A stretch of 50,020 nt of DNA. It comes from an uncultured Hungatella sp. (GTDB lineage Bacteria > Bacillota > Clostridia > Lachnospirales > Lachnospiraceae). Below the pieces are notes generated by a model. That model was given only the letters and a program-made list of their open reading frames with translations, was not told the DNA's origin and made no database searches. The stretch covers positions 11,502 through 61,521 of the forward strand of contig CAJUJV010000012.1 in NCBI GenBank assembly GCA_910586845.1, read 5' to 3'. Positions 42,378 through 49,907 of this stretch are shown here, piece after piece; within the stretch, counting starts at the first letter, position 1; every line of letters starts with the position of its first letter. Position numbers and translations under genes: made by a program.

Positions 42378-42635
42378 CTATAAAAGTTCCCCTGCCAATA
42401 CCTTGAGTTTTTCTGCCGCGTCTTCTTCGTCAGTCCCCTCCACTCTGAACTCCAGGACATCTCCCTGCTTCGCCCTCAGCTTCATCAGACCCATCATCTG
42501 CCTGGCATCCGCAGCTGTGTCCCGGCAGGCCACCCGGACTCTTGCGGGACAATCCCGGCAAAATCTGGCAAGTCGGGCGGCGTTGATGGCGTGAAGACCG
42601 TTGGGATCAGATATCTTATGTATAAATGTAACCAT
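42378..42635 (-). CDS. HPr-like PTS phosphocarrier with Gln at the regulatory serine position
   Basis: 85 aa. HPr fold with active His15 in NGLHAINAARLA, which accepts phosphate from enzyme I. The regulatory Ser46 of Firmicute HPr (usual context KSIMGVMSL) is Gln46 here (ARQMMGLMKL), so HPr kinase could not phosphorylate it and it should not serve catabolite repression through CcpA. This is a dedicated HPr for the linked PTS, similar in idea to Crh but keeping His15 and losing Ser46. It has a strong extended -10 promoter and lies 121 bp before the PRD regulator. Confidence 0.9.
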   Translation of the reverse strand: MVTFIHKISDPNGLHAINAARLARFCRDCPARVRVACRDTAADARQMMGLMKLRAKQGDVLEFRVEGTDEEDAAEKLKVLAGELL

Positions 42636-42669
42636 GTTCTCCTCCGATTTGTTTGTCCGTGTTGGCTAC

Positions 42670-42699
42670 ATTATACCAATATCATATGGATAAAATCAA
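42670..42699 (-). promoter_or_regulatory. Promoter of the HPr-like gene
   Basis: Minus strand TTGATT (42694-42699), 18 bp, and TATAAT (42670-42675) with TG one base upstream (extended -10). GGAGGAG follows before the ATG. Confidence 0.7.
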
Positions 42700-42701
42700 C
42701 C

Positions 42702-44039
42702 TCATCTTTTTTCTTCTCTCCGGAAATGCACATAAAATCCCACGCAGATTGCCGCCGAGATCAGAGAACCCAAAGGCGCCGCCCAACCCATGGGATACAG
42801 CGTCTCCGGAAAAAGCCTGCTGGCTGCATAGGCCCCGGGAATCCGCATGGTAAGGATGGCGATGATGTTATGCAAAAAAGAGATCCCCGATTTCTGATCT
42901 CCGCAGAAATACCCGCTGAAGCAAAAATGGATACCGGCAAAAATCGTGTCAAAACAGTAAGCACGCATATAATCACAGCCTGCCGCCAGCACCTGTTCCT
43001 CCTGAGTAAACAGGCCGATAAGGGTCTGGGGCAGAAACTGATTATACACGCTGCACAGGACTCCCCATCCCACGGTGATCATCAGGCCGTAATACAGAGA
43101 CTGCCTGGCCCGCTCCGGTTTGCCGGCTCCCATATTCTGTGCCGTAACCGCAGAGATCGCAGACAGAAACGAAGACGGCACCAGAAACATAAAACCGATC
43201 AGCTTTTCCACAATCCCCACACTGGCCGCCGCAATCAGTCCGCGGCTGTTGGCGATGACGGTGATCACCATAAATGCCACCTGGATCAGACCATCCTGAA
43301 GTGCAATGGGAGCGCCTACATTTAAAATGTCGGATAAGATCTGACGGTTCGGTCTCATGGCCTGACGGTTCATGGCAAAACCAAAGTCCTTGCGTTTAAA
43401 CATAACCAGCGCCACTGCCACACTGACTCCCTGCCCCAGGATGGTCCCCAGAGCGGCGCCTGCCGCACCCATGTCCCACACTCCGATAAATAGGAAATCC
43501 AGAACAATGTTCACCACACAGGCCACTGCCACAAAATACATGGGACTCCGGGAATCTCCCGTCCCACGAAACAGGCTGCTGATCACATTGTAGGCCGTAA
43601 TAAAGGGGATCCCCAGAAAACAGATCCGAAGGTACGTGACAGTCTCCTTTGCCGCATCTGCCGGTACTAATATGATCCTGGTGATCCCTTTTGTCATCAC
43701 AAAAAGCACCGCTGTCAGCACACAGGCAAATCCCATAAAAAATACTCCTGTGGTCCCCATGGTCTGTGCCGCCGCCCTTTTGTCTCCGGCGCCGACGGCC
43801 CGGCCGATCCTCACAGTGGTCCCCATGGCAAATCCCAGCAGGATCACGGTCAGCATGTGCATGACCTGGCTGCCTACGGACACAGCGGTAATGGTGGCGG
43901 AACCGTTGTACAGCCCGGTGATAAACAGATCCGCCATCCCGTAAAAAGTCTGCATAAAGCTGGACAGGAGATAGGGGATAGCAAAGAAGATCAGAGTTTT
44001 CCCCACTTTTCCTGTGATCAGCTCGTTTTTTTCATTCAT
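42702..44039 (-). CDS. MATE-family efflux transporter
   Basis: 445 aa from the ATG at 44037-44039, picked because GGAGG lies 8 bases upstream; an upstream in-frame start has no site. Twelve helices in two halves: IPYLLSSFMQTFYGMADLFITGLYNG in the first and GAPIALQDGLIQVAFMVITVIANSRGL in the second, with GMGTTVRIGRAVGAGDKR-like loop 2. Belongs to the NorM/DinF-like class and is unrelated at branch level to the two other MATE proteins of this window. Its transported compound is unknown. It ends 66 bp before the HPr-like gene on the same strand. Confidence 0.93.
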   Translation of the reverse strand: MNEKNELITGKVGKTLIFFAIPYLLSSFMQTFYGMADLFITGLYNGSATITAVSVGSQVMHMLTVILLGFAMGTTVRIGRAVGAGDKRAAAQTMGTTGVFFMGFACVLTAVLFVMTKGITRIILVPADAAKETVTYLRICFLGIPFITAYNVISSLFRGTGDSRSPMYFVAVACVVNIVLDFLFIGVWDMGAAGAALGTILGQGVSVAVALVMFKRKDFGFAMNRQAMRPNRQILSDILNVGAPIALQDGLIQVAFMVITVIANSRGLIAAASVGIVEKLIGFMFLVPSSFLSAISAVTAQNMGAGKPERARQSLYYGLMITVGWGVLCSVYNQFLPQTLIGLFTQEEQVLAAGCDYMRAYCFDTIFAGIHFCFSGYFCGDQKSGISFLHNIIAILTMRIPGAYAASRLFPETLYPMGWAAPLGSLISAAICVGFYVHFRREEKR

Positions 44040-44069
44040 GTCTTTCTCCTCCTGCGTTCTTCGCTCCTC

Positions 44070-44098
44070 ATGGTACCACAAAATCTGCTATTTGTAAA
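44070..44098 (-). promoter_or_regulatory. Promoter of the third MATE gene
   Basis: Minus strand TTTACA (44093-44098), 17 bp, TACCAT (44070-44075) with an upstream TG (extended -10). Confidence 0.5.
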
Positions 44099-44167
44099 TT
44101 TCCTTCAGGTCGTACCTCCATTCGGATTCAGGAGAAAAAGACGTATTGCGGAGCAGCTGTCAGCTCA

Positions 44168-45844
44168 TCACCGGGCCTGATCCCTGGCCATCTCCACCAG
44201 TTTCAGAAATTCCTTTTTGTAGTCATCCGTATCCTTATGAATACAGGGCTCCGCCAGAGCCAAAACCGAATCATAGTCAGCGCTGCCCCGGTTCTCGCTG
44301 TCCCGGAGCACCATGCCGAATTCCGCCACAGCCGCCGCGAAGGACAGATTTTCAGAGAGTTTGGGGCTGTAGCTTCCAGACTCCACAGGGTAGGTGAGAA
44401 GAGAGCTTTTACTGCCGTTAGGCGCTTTGTACCGGAGGCTGACGGTTAACAGCTCCGTGCTGTCCACCAGATCTCCTCCTGTCTGATATCTGAGTCCCGT
44501 ATCTTCCCCCAAATTGCCCCCTCCCGCGGGGATAATCTCATAGAGAGCCGTGACGCTGTGGCCGGAGCCGATCTCCCCCGCGTCCACTTTGTCGTCGTTA
44601 AAATCTTCTTTATTCAGAAGCCGGTTTTCATACCCGATGAGCCGGTAGCCGGCCACATATCTAGGGTTAAATTCCACCTGAATCTTTACATCTTTTGCCA
44701 CGGTGATCAAGGTGCCGCCCATCTCATCTACCAGCACTTTCTTCGCCTCAAACATGGTGTCGATATAGTGATAATTCCCGTCGCCGTTGTCTGCCAGAGC
44801 TTCCATCTTGTTGTCTTTCAGATTGCCTGTTCCCACGCCGATGACAGACAGGTGGACGCCGCTTTTTTTCTTCTCCTGGATCAGCCGGGTCAGATCTCCC
44901 TCGCTGCTGGTGCCCACATTCAGATCCCCGTCTGTGGCCAGGATCACCCGGTTGTTGCCGCCGGGGATGTAATTCTTCTCAGCCAGAGCGTAGGCCCGCT
45001 CAATGCCCGCGGCCCCTGCCGTGGACCCTCCTGCCTCCAGGTCGTCGATGGCAGCGGCGATTTTCGCGGTCTCGTTTCCCGGCACTCCGTCCAGAACCAC
45101 GGAATCGTAGCCCGCGTAGGTGACGATGGAAACCCGATCCCGTTCTGTCAGATTCTCCGCCAGCATGGTGAAGGCCTTCTGCACCAGGGGCAGCTTATCA
45201 TCGGAATACATGGACCCGGAGATATCCAGAAGGAAGATCAGGTTGGAATCCGGCCGGTCCTCAAAATCAATCTCCTTGGCCTTAAGGCCGATGAGCAGCA
45301 ACCGGTTGTCCTGGTTCCAGGGGCAGTCCGAGTATTCGGTGGTCACGGAAAAGGGCTCTCCCTTTTCCGGTTCCGGGTAATCATAAGTAAAATAGTTGAG
45401 CATCTCCTCGATGCGGACGGCATCTGCCGGAACTTTCTGTCCGGAATTCAGATAGCGCCGCAGATTGCTGTAAGCCGCCGTGTCCACATCCACGGAAAAA
45501 GTGGACAGCGGCTCCTGGGCCGTGGATTTGTATCCGTTTTCGGAAATGTAATTGTATTCTTCAGTGTTAAAGTCTTCATCTCTGTACGCGGCCTCATACT
45601 TCATGGCCATGGAGTTCCGGCCCGTCACTGCCGTCAGATCTCCTTCTTTGTCATATTCAAAACCGCCTTCAGCCATAGCCGCTGCTGTCTCCGCCGCTGT
45701 GGTGGCCGCGGCCATGGGAGCGTAATCCTGTCCTGCCCCGGAGGTCTGTGCCTCTCCTCCAGAAGAGGCGGCCCCGCATCCGGTCAATGCCGCCGCAGTG
45801 AGAAGACAAAAGCCTTTTTGTAACCATCTAAGATTTTTTTTCAT
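44168..45844 (-). CDS. vWA-domain lipoprotein (YfbK-like)
   Basis: 558 aa from the ATG at 45842-45844 (AAGGAGA just upstream). Lipoprotein signal with lipobox ALTGC, so Cys23 is the lipid anchor, followed by an Ala/Thr-rich linker. Domains follow the YfbK order: an N-terminal vWF-associated part about 85-195 (EPLSTFSVDVDTAAYSNLRRYL), a vWA domain about 200-370 with the MIDAS motif D207-x-S209-x-S211 (DISGSM) and a later TDGDLNVG, and a C-terminal part about 380-558 (DUF3520-like). It probably binds a metal ion and protein partners on the outer face of the membrane. It is third in the sigma/anti-sigma operon, so is likely under that sigma factor's control or part of its signal input. Confidence 0.9.
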   Translation of the reverse strand: MKKNLRWLQKGFCLLTAAALTGCGAASSGGEAQTSGAGQDYAPMAAATTAAETAAAMAEGGFEYDKEGDLTAVTGRNSMAMKYEAAYRDEDFNTEEYNYISENGYKSTAQEPLSTFSVDVDTAAYSNLRRYLNSGQKVPADAVRIEEMLNYFTYDYPEPEKGEPFSVTTEYSDCPWNQDNRLLLIGLKAKEIDFEDRPDSNLIFLLDISGSMYSDDKLPLVQKAFTMLAENLTERDRVSIVTYAGYDSVVLDGVPGNETAKIAAAIDDLEAGGSTAGAAGIERAYALAEKNYIPGGNNRVILATDGDLNVGTSSEGDLTRLIQEKKKSGVHLSVIGVGTGNLKDNKMEALADNGDGNYHYIDTMFEAKKVLVDEMGGTLITVAKDVKIQVEFNPRYVAGYRLIGYENRLLNKEDFNDDKVDAGEIGSGHSVTALYEIIPAGGGNLGEDTGLRYQTGGDLVDSTELLTVSLRYKAPNGSKSSLLTYPVESGSYSPKLSENLSFAAAVAEFGMVLRDSENRGSADYDSVLALAEPCIHKDTDDYKKEFLKLVEMARDQAR

Positions 45845-45858
45845 AATTTTCTCCTTCC

Positions 45859-45898
45859 GCGCGTGTTCCGCGCAGCATCCCGCCCCCGCTTCGCGGGG
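45859..45898 (-). promoter_or_regulatory. Two GC-rich hairpins between the anti-sigma and vWA genes
   Basis: GCGCG/CGCGC (45859-45873) and CCCCGC/GCGGGG with a 3-nt loop (45884-45898). No T-run. In the transcript they lie just before the vWA ribosome-binding site, so they may affect processing or translation of the lipoprotein. Confidence 0.4.
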
Positions 45899-45908
45899 TA
45901 CCTTTCTT

Positions 45909-47018
45909 TCACCCTTTTCCCACACTTAATGACTGATTCTTAACCACGGTAACAAGATCTGAAAGGAAATCGCCGTCATCTCTGAAAAGCATTCTGTCAT
46001 AGTAGAAATCATTGTCCCCTTCCTGCTGCCCTACCACCACGAAGGCGCTGTCGTCAATCAGGCTGGCATAGCCGGAATGGAACAGATACCCTCCGCCGGG
46101 AGCCACCTGGATCTGGGGGGCAAAAGGAAACAGCAGTTCCCAGCCATTTTCCTCATCTCTCAGGGGAAGGACATAGGAGGAACCTACCTGCAATTGATAC
46201 AGGATCTGATTTTCCCCTCCCACGGCTTCCACGACAGGACTTTTTACCTGGATATGAGTAAGATCTGTGGCATAATCCTCACTGTAGCAGACCGAATCCA
46301 CAAGAAGGTCATAGACAAGGAGGGCCGGGCCATGGGACTCATGGGTTTCCAGGGATACGGACAACACGGTTCCCACACACAAAAGCTCCGTGTCCTCAAG
46401 AACATCCTCCGAAAAATACATGGCGTCATGGGACAGGGTCTCTGCCTGGGCCGGCAGGGACAGGGACTCATAATCCGCCAGTTCCAGCTGGCTGTAGAGA
46501 AGGACTCCCGGGGCGGCATGGCTTTTTTCCGCCATCTTAGCCGGATGATTCTCTTCCGTCAAAGTGTCTTTCTCCACCGGAACAGCCGACTCCTCCATCG
46601 CGGGCGATCTGTCCTGGGAAAGGGTCTCCTGGCTTGTCAGATAATTCTCCGGTGAGGAAGCGGTGGTCTCTGCGGCCCTGCCGGCCTCCCCATAGAAATC
46701 TTCCGGGTTTTCCGTCAGGGTTGATCCCTTCCTCACGGACAGCAGATCCCCATACCAGGGGCTGGCCACCATCAGCAAAAATACGGCAGCTATGGAGGCA
46801 GCCGCGCCGAAAACGATTCTCCCGGAAAAAGCACTCCTGCCTCTGTGTGACCTTCTGATCCTTCTGTTTTCTTGTTCCTTCTCGTTCTCTTCCCTGTCCC
46901 GGCTCAGGCTCCGCTCCGGGTGTTCCTCTAACCGTTCTTCGATTCGGCTCCAAAGATCCGGCGCGTCCTGACGTTTCATGTTTTTGTATTCCTGCTCTAA
47001 TGGGGAAATCCTCTTCAT
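45909..47018 (-). CDS. Putative anti-sigma factor (single-pass membrane protein)
   Basis: 369 aa. A basic, charged cytoplasmic N-terminus (1-66), one membrane helix at about 67-88 (GRIVFGAAASIAAVFLLMVAS), a low-complexity extracellular linker (about 95-170) and a folded domain to the end. It overlaps the sigma-factor stop by 4 bases (ATGA), the standard coupling of a sigma factor to its anti-sigma partner. No zinc-binding HXXXCXXC motif is seen, so it is not a ZAS-type protein. The family is not recognised beyond this position-based call; the outer domain may sense an envelope signal. Confidence 0.65.
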   Translation of the reverse strand: MKRISPLEQEYKNMKRQDAPDLWSRIEERLEEHPERSLSRDREENEKEQENRRIRRSHRGRSAFSGRIVFGAAASIAAVFLLMVASPWYGDLLSVRKGSTLTENPEDFYGEAGRAAETTASSPENYLTSQETLSQDRSPAMEESAVPVEKDTLTEENHPAKMAEKSHAAPGVLLYSQLELADYESLSLPAQAETLSHDAMYFSEDVLEDTELLCVGTVLSVSLETHESHGPALLVYDLLVDSVCYSEDYATDLTHIQVKSPVVEAVGGENQILYQLQVGSSYVLPLRDEENGWELLFPFAPQIQVAPGGGYLFHSGYASLIDDSAFVVVGQQEGDNDFYYDRMLFRDDGDFLSDLVTVVKNQSLSVGKG

Positions 47019-47536
47019 AGCCGCGCCTCCTTTAATTTATCCATGGCAGTCCGATAGCGCCAGGCCACGGTTCCAGGAGGTTTTTTCAGGATCTTCGCGA
47101 TCTCCCGAAAGGTCAGCTCTCCCATGATCTTCAGATTGACAACCTGCCTTTCTTCTTTTTTCAATGTCATCAGTGCCTGTTCAAGGCTAAGCTTACCGCA
47201 GACCTGGTCTTCGGCCGAAATCCTTTCCTGCCGGTCATCGGGGATCTCCGCGGCAGATACCTCCCGGCTTCTCTTCCTTGCGCAGTCAATGGCCATGTTG
47301 CGGGCAATGGTGATCATCCATGCCCGGTGCCCTTTTCCCGCGCGGTATGTATCCGCGATGTCCCACAGACGGATGAAAAACTCCGAGGTCACGTCCTCCG
47401 CATCCTCCCGGTTGTTTAAAATATCGGAAACCGCGGAGAAGATCATGGGACAGTAATCCTCGTAAATATTTTTCAGCCCGTCTCTGTCGTCCTGGCAGAT
47501 ACGGCGGATATTTCTTCCAAATTCCTGGTCATTCAT
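47015..47536 (-). CDS. ECF-type RNA polymerase sigma factor
   Basis: 173 aa. Sigma region 2 at about 20-90 (YEDYCPMIFSAVSDILNNREDAEDVTSEFFIRLWD, then GHRAWMITIARNMAIDCARKR) and region 4 at about 118-170 (LEQALMTLKKEERQVVNLKIMGELTFREIAKILKKPPGTVAWRYRTAM). No region 3, as in ECF sigma factors. It would direct RNA polymerase to a small regulon when released by the anti-sigma protein encoded just downstream. Two short palindromes lie 92-123 bp upstream of its start. Confidence 0.94.
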   Translation of the reverse strand: MNDQEFGRNIRRICQDDRDGLKNIYEDYCPMIFSAVSDILNNREDAEDVTSEFFIRLWDIADTYRAGKGHRAWMITIARNMAIDCARKRSREVSAAEIPDDRQERISAEDQVCGKLSLEQALMTLKKEERQVVNLKIMGELTFREIAKILKKPPGTVAWRYRTAMDKLKEARL

Positions 47537-47627
47537 GGCAATGCCCTCTTTCGCTTTGGCCTTGTACTTACGATACGTTTGAGTGGGGGGAAATTTATGG
47601 TGAAAATAGAAAAAAATTTAAAAAAGT

Positions 47628-47659
47628 TGACAGCTGTCACTGTGCGTGGCAGTCTGCCA
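47628..47659. promoter_or_regulatory. Pair of related palindromes upstream of the sigma operon
   Basis: TGACAGCTGTCA (47628-47639) and TGGCAGTCTGCCA (47647-47659) share the pattern TGnCAG...CTGnCA and are centred about 20 bp apart, near two helical turns. This is typical of a dimer site pair for a regulator. An AT-rich run (47601-47625) lies on the sigma side. Confidence 0.5.
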
Positions 47660-47689
47660 ACCTTACTGTGCCGCCATAATGGGGACATT

Positions 47690-48001
47690 TTAAATCAAAT
47701 TTAACTCTCTCAGCTTGTTCTCGAATTCCTCTGTTGTCATCTGCTTTCTGGCTGCCGCGGCTTCCAGAGTCAGGATGCCGTCCTGAACCAGTTCCTTCAT
47801 GGTTTTAAACTCACCCTTCTCGATTCCGTCTTCCATCAACATCTGTCCCAAAAGCGTCATGGTCATCATCTCCTTTACCAGTTTTATCTCGTCCGCAGTC
47901 AGAACTTTCAGCAATTCCTCTCCCATAAACCTGGCAGCTTCTTTCAAAGCCCGGTCCTCTATGGGGTAATTGTCTTTGTGGTTTTTCTTTAGTTTTTTCA
48001 C
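47690..48001 (-). CDS. Small uncharacterised helical protein (103 aa)
   Basis: 103 aa from a GTG at 47999-48001, with AAGGAGG 4 bases upstream. Highly helical and charged; residues 20-100 (GEELLKVLTADEIKLVKEMMTMTLLGQMLMEDGIEKG, then LVQDGILTLEAAAARKQMTTEEFENKL) recall the C-terminal tails of Rpn-family nucleases or transposase-like proteins, but the PD-(D/E)XK nuclease core is absent. It could be a leftover of such a gene or a free-standing small protein. Lies between the sigma operon and the VOC fusion gene on the same strand. Confidence 0.5.
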   Translation of the reverse strand: MKKLKKNHKDNYPIEDRALKEAARFMGEELLKVLTADEIKLVKEMMTMTLLGQMLMEDGIEKGEFKTMKELVQDGILTLEAAAARKQMTTEEFENKLRELNLI

Positions 48002-48116
48002 TGAGCCTCCTTTTTACAGGAGACATATACACGAGAACTGTTCTTCTACCAAACGGCGTGAGGGAAATCTCCCCAGAATAAATGAATACCCAAAAGGCCA
48101 TCTGTGACAGCGGGCT

Positions 48117-48144
48117 GAGGAACCTGAGAATCCTCCGGTTCCTC
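48117..48144. other. Perfect 8-bp inverted repeat in a short intergenic gap
   Basis: GAGGAACC (48117-48124) and GGTTCCTC (48137-48144) with a 12-nt loop, 54 bp after the VOC fusion gene's stop. No T-run on either strand. A possible RNA hairpin or operator. Confidence 0.35.
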
Positions 48145-48198
48145 CCCGATATCTTCCGCCTGTATCTCTCTTATTCACAGAGAGTACTGGCTGACGTT

Positions 48199-48966
48199 TT
48201 ATCTTTGCCGCCTGTCTTTCAGCGCCTGAATCCGGGCGTTCACATTGTCCGCGAATTCTTCGTCCGTGTATCTGGGGTCTCTTGTGTTCATCCAGATCTC
48301 ACAGGGCGCCATGGCACATTCCCCGCAGTCTTTGAACCCCTTGTTGTCTGTGACGCACTCAAAGATCGGACACGCTTTTCCCTCCGGGGCGTGGAATACT
48401 TTTCCCTGGCAGGCGTTACAGCCCCTGCACATGGTTCCATAGCAGGAACAGGTTTCGCAGTCAGTGCCGCACACGCTGAAATCAGGCTTTTTTGACCCCC
48501 GATATTTCTCAAACCACGCCTGTACCACGGGGAGGGGATGCCGGGTCAGCTTCGCGGTCTCTTCCGGTCCGGATCCTTTTTCAAATTCCCGGCAGGCCAC
48601 GGTGTACATGCTCTCCGAGACCTCGATGAGATGGCCGTCAGGGTCAAATATGTGGATTCCCCGCTGAAGCCAGGGATAGGTTCTGGGCTCATGGAGCCGT
48701 TCTACAGATGGATGGGAATCCAAAAGGGACAAAAAACCGTCAAAATCTTCTGTCTCAAAATAGAGTTCCATGGTATTGGATCGAAACTTCATGGTCTCGG
48801 CCGGAAACCCGGCGATCTCGTCAAAATGCTCCTGCAAGGTCAGGCCGCAGGTCAGGGCTTTGCACCAGCCCAGGTCAACGGCTACCTCCAGGCCAAACAG
48901 GTCTCTGTAGAATGCTAAGGATGCGGACATATCTTTTACGGCAATCAGAGTATTACAATATTTCAT
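48199..48966 (-). CDS. Fusion of a VOC (glyoxalase-like) domain and a cysteine-rich DUF3795 domain
   Basis: 255 aa. Residues 1-125 are a VOC/glyoxalase-like fold (MKYCNTLIAVKDMSASLAFYRDLFGLEV, then IHIFDPDGHLIEVSESM). A linker of about 40 residues includes a DNA-binding-like helix KLTRHPLPVVQAWFEKY. Residues about 165-255 are DUF3795 with nine Cys in clusters (CGTDCETCSCYGTMCRGCNAC, CPIFECV, CGECAMAPCEIW), likely binding zinc or an iron-sulfur centre. Each part is usually a separate protein. Function is unknown; metal-linked detoxification is one option. Confidence 0.85.
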   Translation of the reverse strand: MKYCNTLIAVKDMSASLAFYRDLFGLEVAVDLGWCKALTCGLTLQEHFDEIAGFPAETMKFRSNTMELYFETEDFDGFLSLLDSHPSVERLHEPRTYPWLQRGIHIFDPDGHLIEVSESMYTVACREFEKGSGPEETAKLTRHPLPVVQAWFEKYRGSKKPDFSVCGTDCETCSCYGTMCRGCNACQGKVFHAPEGKACPIFECVTDNKGFKDCGECAMAPCEIWMNTRDPRYTDEEFADNVNARIQALKDRRQR

Positions 48967-49064
48967 GGCACGTTCTCTCCTTTTCAGAAATTGTAGGATC
49001 TGATCATACCATCAATGGCCAGAAAAGTATTGTATATTTCCGACATCATAACGCAGGATTTGTG

Positions 49065-49907
49065 TCAGCCTGTTTCCCCGGTTCTGGCATATCTGGCTGC
49101 CATCTGGATATCCATGGTGTGGTAGCGCCTGAATTCTCTCATAAGGTGGGACTGGTCTGTATAGCCGTACCTGCTCACCCCGTCCAGTACCCGGAAATCG
49201 GGAGTTCTTATAATTTCGTTCCAGAGAAACTGATAGCGCACGAGGCCGCAGAGTTTTTTGGGAGTAATCCCGATATACTCGTGAAAAAGCCGTTCCATCT
49301 GCCGGCTGCTGATAGAGCACTCCCGGGCAAGCCGGCCTGCGCTTATGGCTCCTCTTTGAAAGAGAATCTGTTCCACAGCCTGTTCTACCACCTGACTCTG
49401 TCTCGGGTAAACTGTCTGGCCAAGGAGCAGGCTTTCAGCCAGAAGGCTCCGCTCCTCCAGGGAATCTGTCTCAAACAGCCGCTGTCCCAGCATCCTGTCC
49501 AGACGGCAAAATCTGGACCTCACGTCATAGCAGCCATTTACCGTACCCTTCAAAGAGTCCTCGGAAAAAGCCGCTGCTGCCCAGGCATAAAAGCGAATCC
49601 CGAACACGGAGAGAACATGCCCCGCCGCTCCGCCGTCCCGGGCCTCAAAACTTGAGTCATTGATCCCGCAGAACCTGCCGGTGACAGTGCCGGCCGTATG
49701 GTCGATTTCATAAATGATATCCACGCAGGTGTCCGGTACCACCAGGGTTTTTACAGATTTCTGCCAGGTTTTCCGGTAAGGCCCGGCGCTTCCCCAGAAA
49801 CAGCGGACGATCCCCGTAAGCCCCGGAGATCTGGGCAAAATCTCCCGGTATGTCTCACTCTGCTTTCCCGGAGTGGCTGTCAGAGGAATGTAACGTATTT
49901 TTTTCAT
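49065..49907 (-). CDS. AraC-family transcription regulator
   Basis: 280 aa. N-terminal sensing region about 15-170 (DUF6597-like, with IVRCFWGSAGPYRK and VPDTCVDIIYEID) and a C-terminal AraC double HTH about 175-275 (AISAGRLARECSISSRQMERLFHEYIGITPKKLCGLVRYQFL, then RYGYTDQSHLMREFRRYH). It would bind DNA as a ligand-responsive activator. Its first 53 bases overlap the end of the upstream acetyltransferase gene, so the two are probably translationally coupled. Confidence 0.92.
   Translation of the reverse strand: MKKIRYIPLTATPGKQSETYREILPRSPGLTGIVRCFWGSAGPYRKTWQKSVKTLVVPDTCVDIIYEIDHTAGTVTGRFCGINDSSFEARDGGAAGHVLSVFGIRFYAWAAAAFSEDSLKGTVNGCYDVRSRFCRLDRMLGQRLFETDSLEERSLLAESLLLGQTVYPRQSQVVEQAVEQILFQRGAISAGRLARECSISSRQMERLFHEYIGITPKKLCGLVRYQFLWNEIIRTPDFRVLDGVSRYGYTDQSHLMREFRRYHTMDIQMAARYARTGETG

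Noticed and set aside
44155..44165. AGCTGACAGCT inverted repeat as terminator after the vWA gene
   Set aside because: A one-base loop cannot form a hairpin, and there is no usable T-run.
44558..45823. 421-codon antisense frame opposite the vWA lipoprotein gene
   Set aside because: The vWA gene has signal peptide, MIDAS motif and a good ribosome-binding site; the antisense frame has none.
48031..48041. AGAACTGTTCT as a LexA-like box
   Set aside because: Half-site spacing does not fit the Firmicute LexA box and no SOS gene is adjacent.
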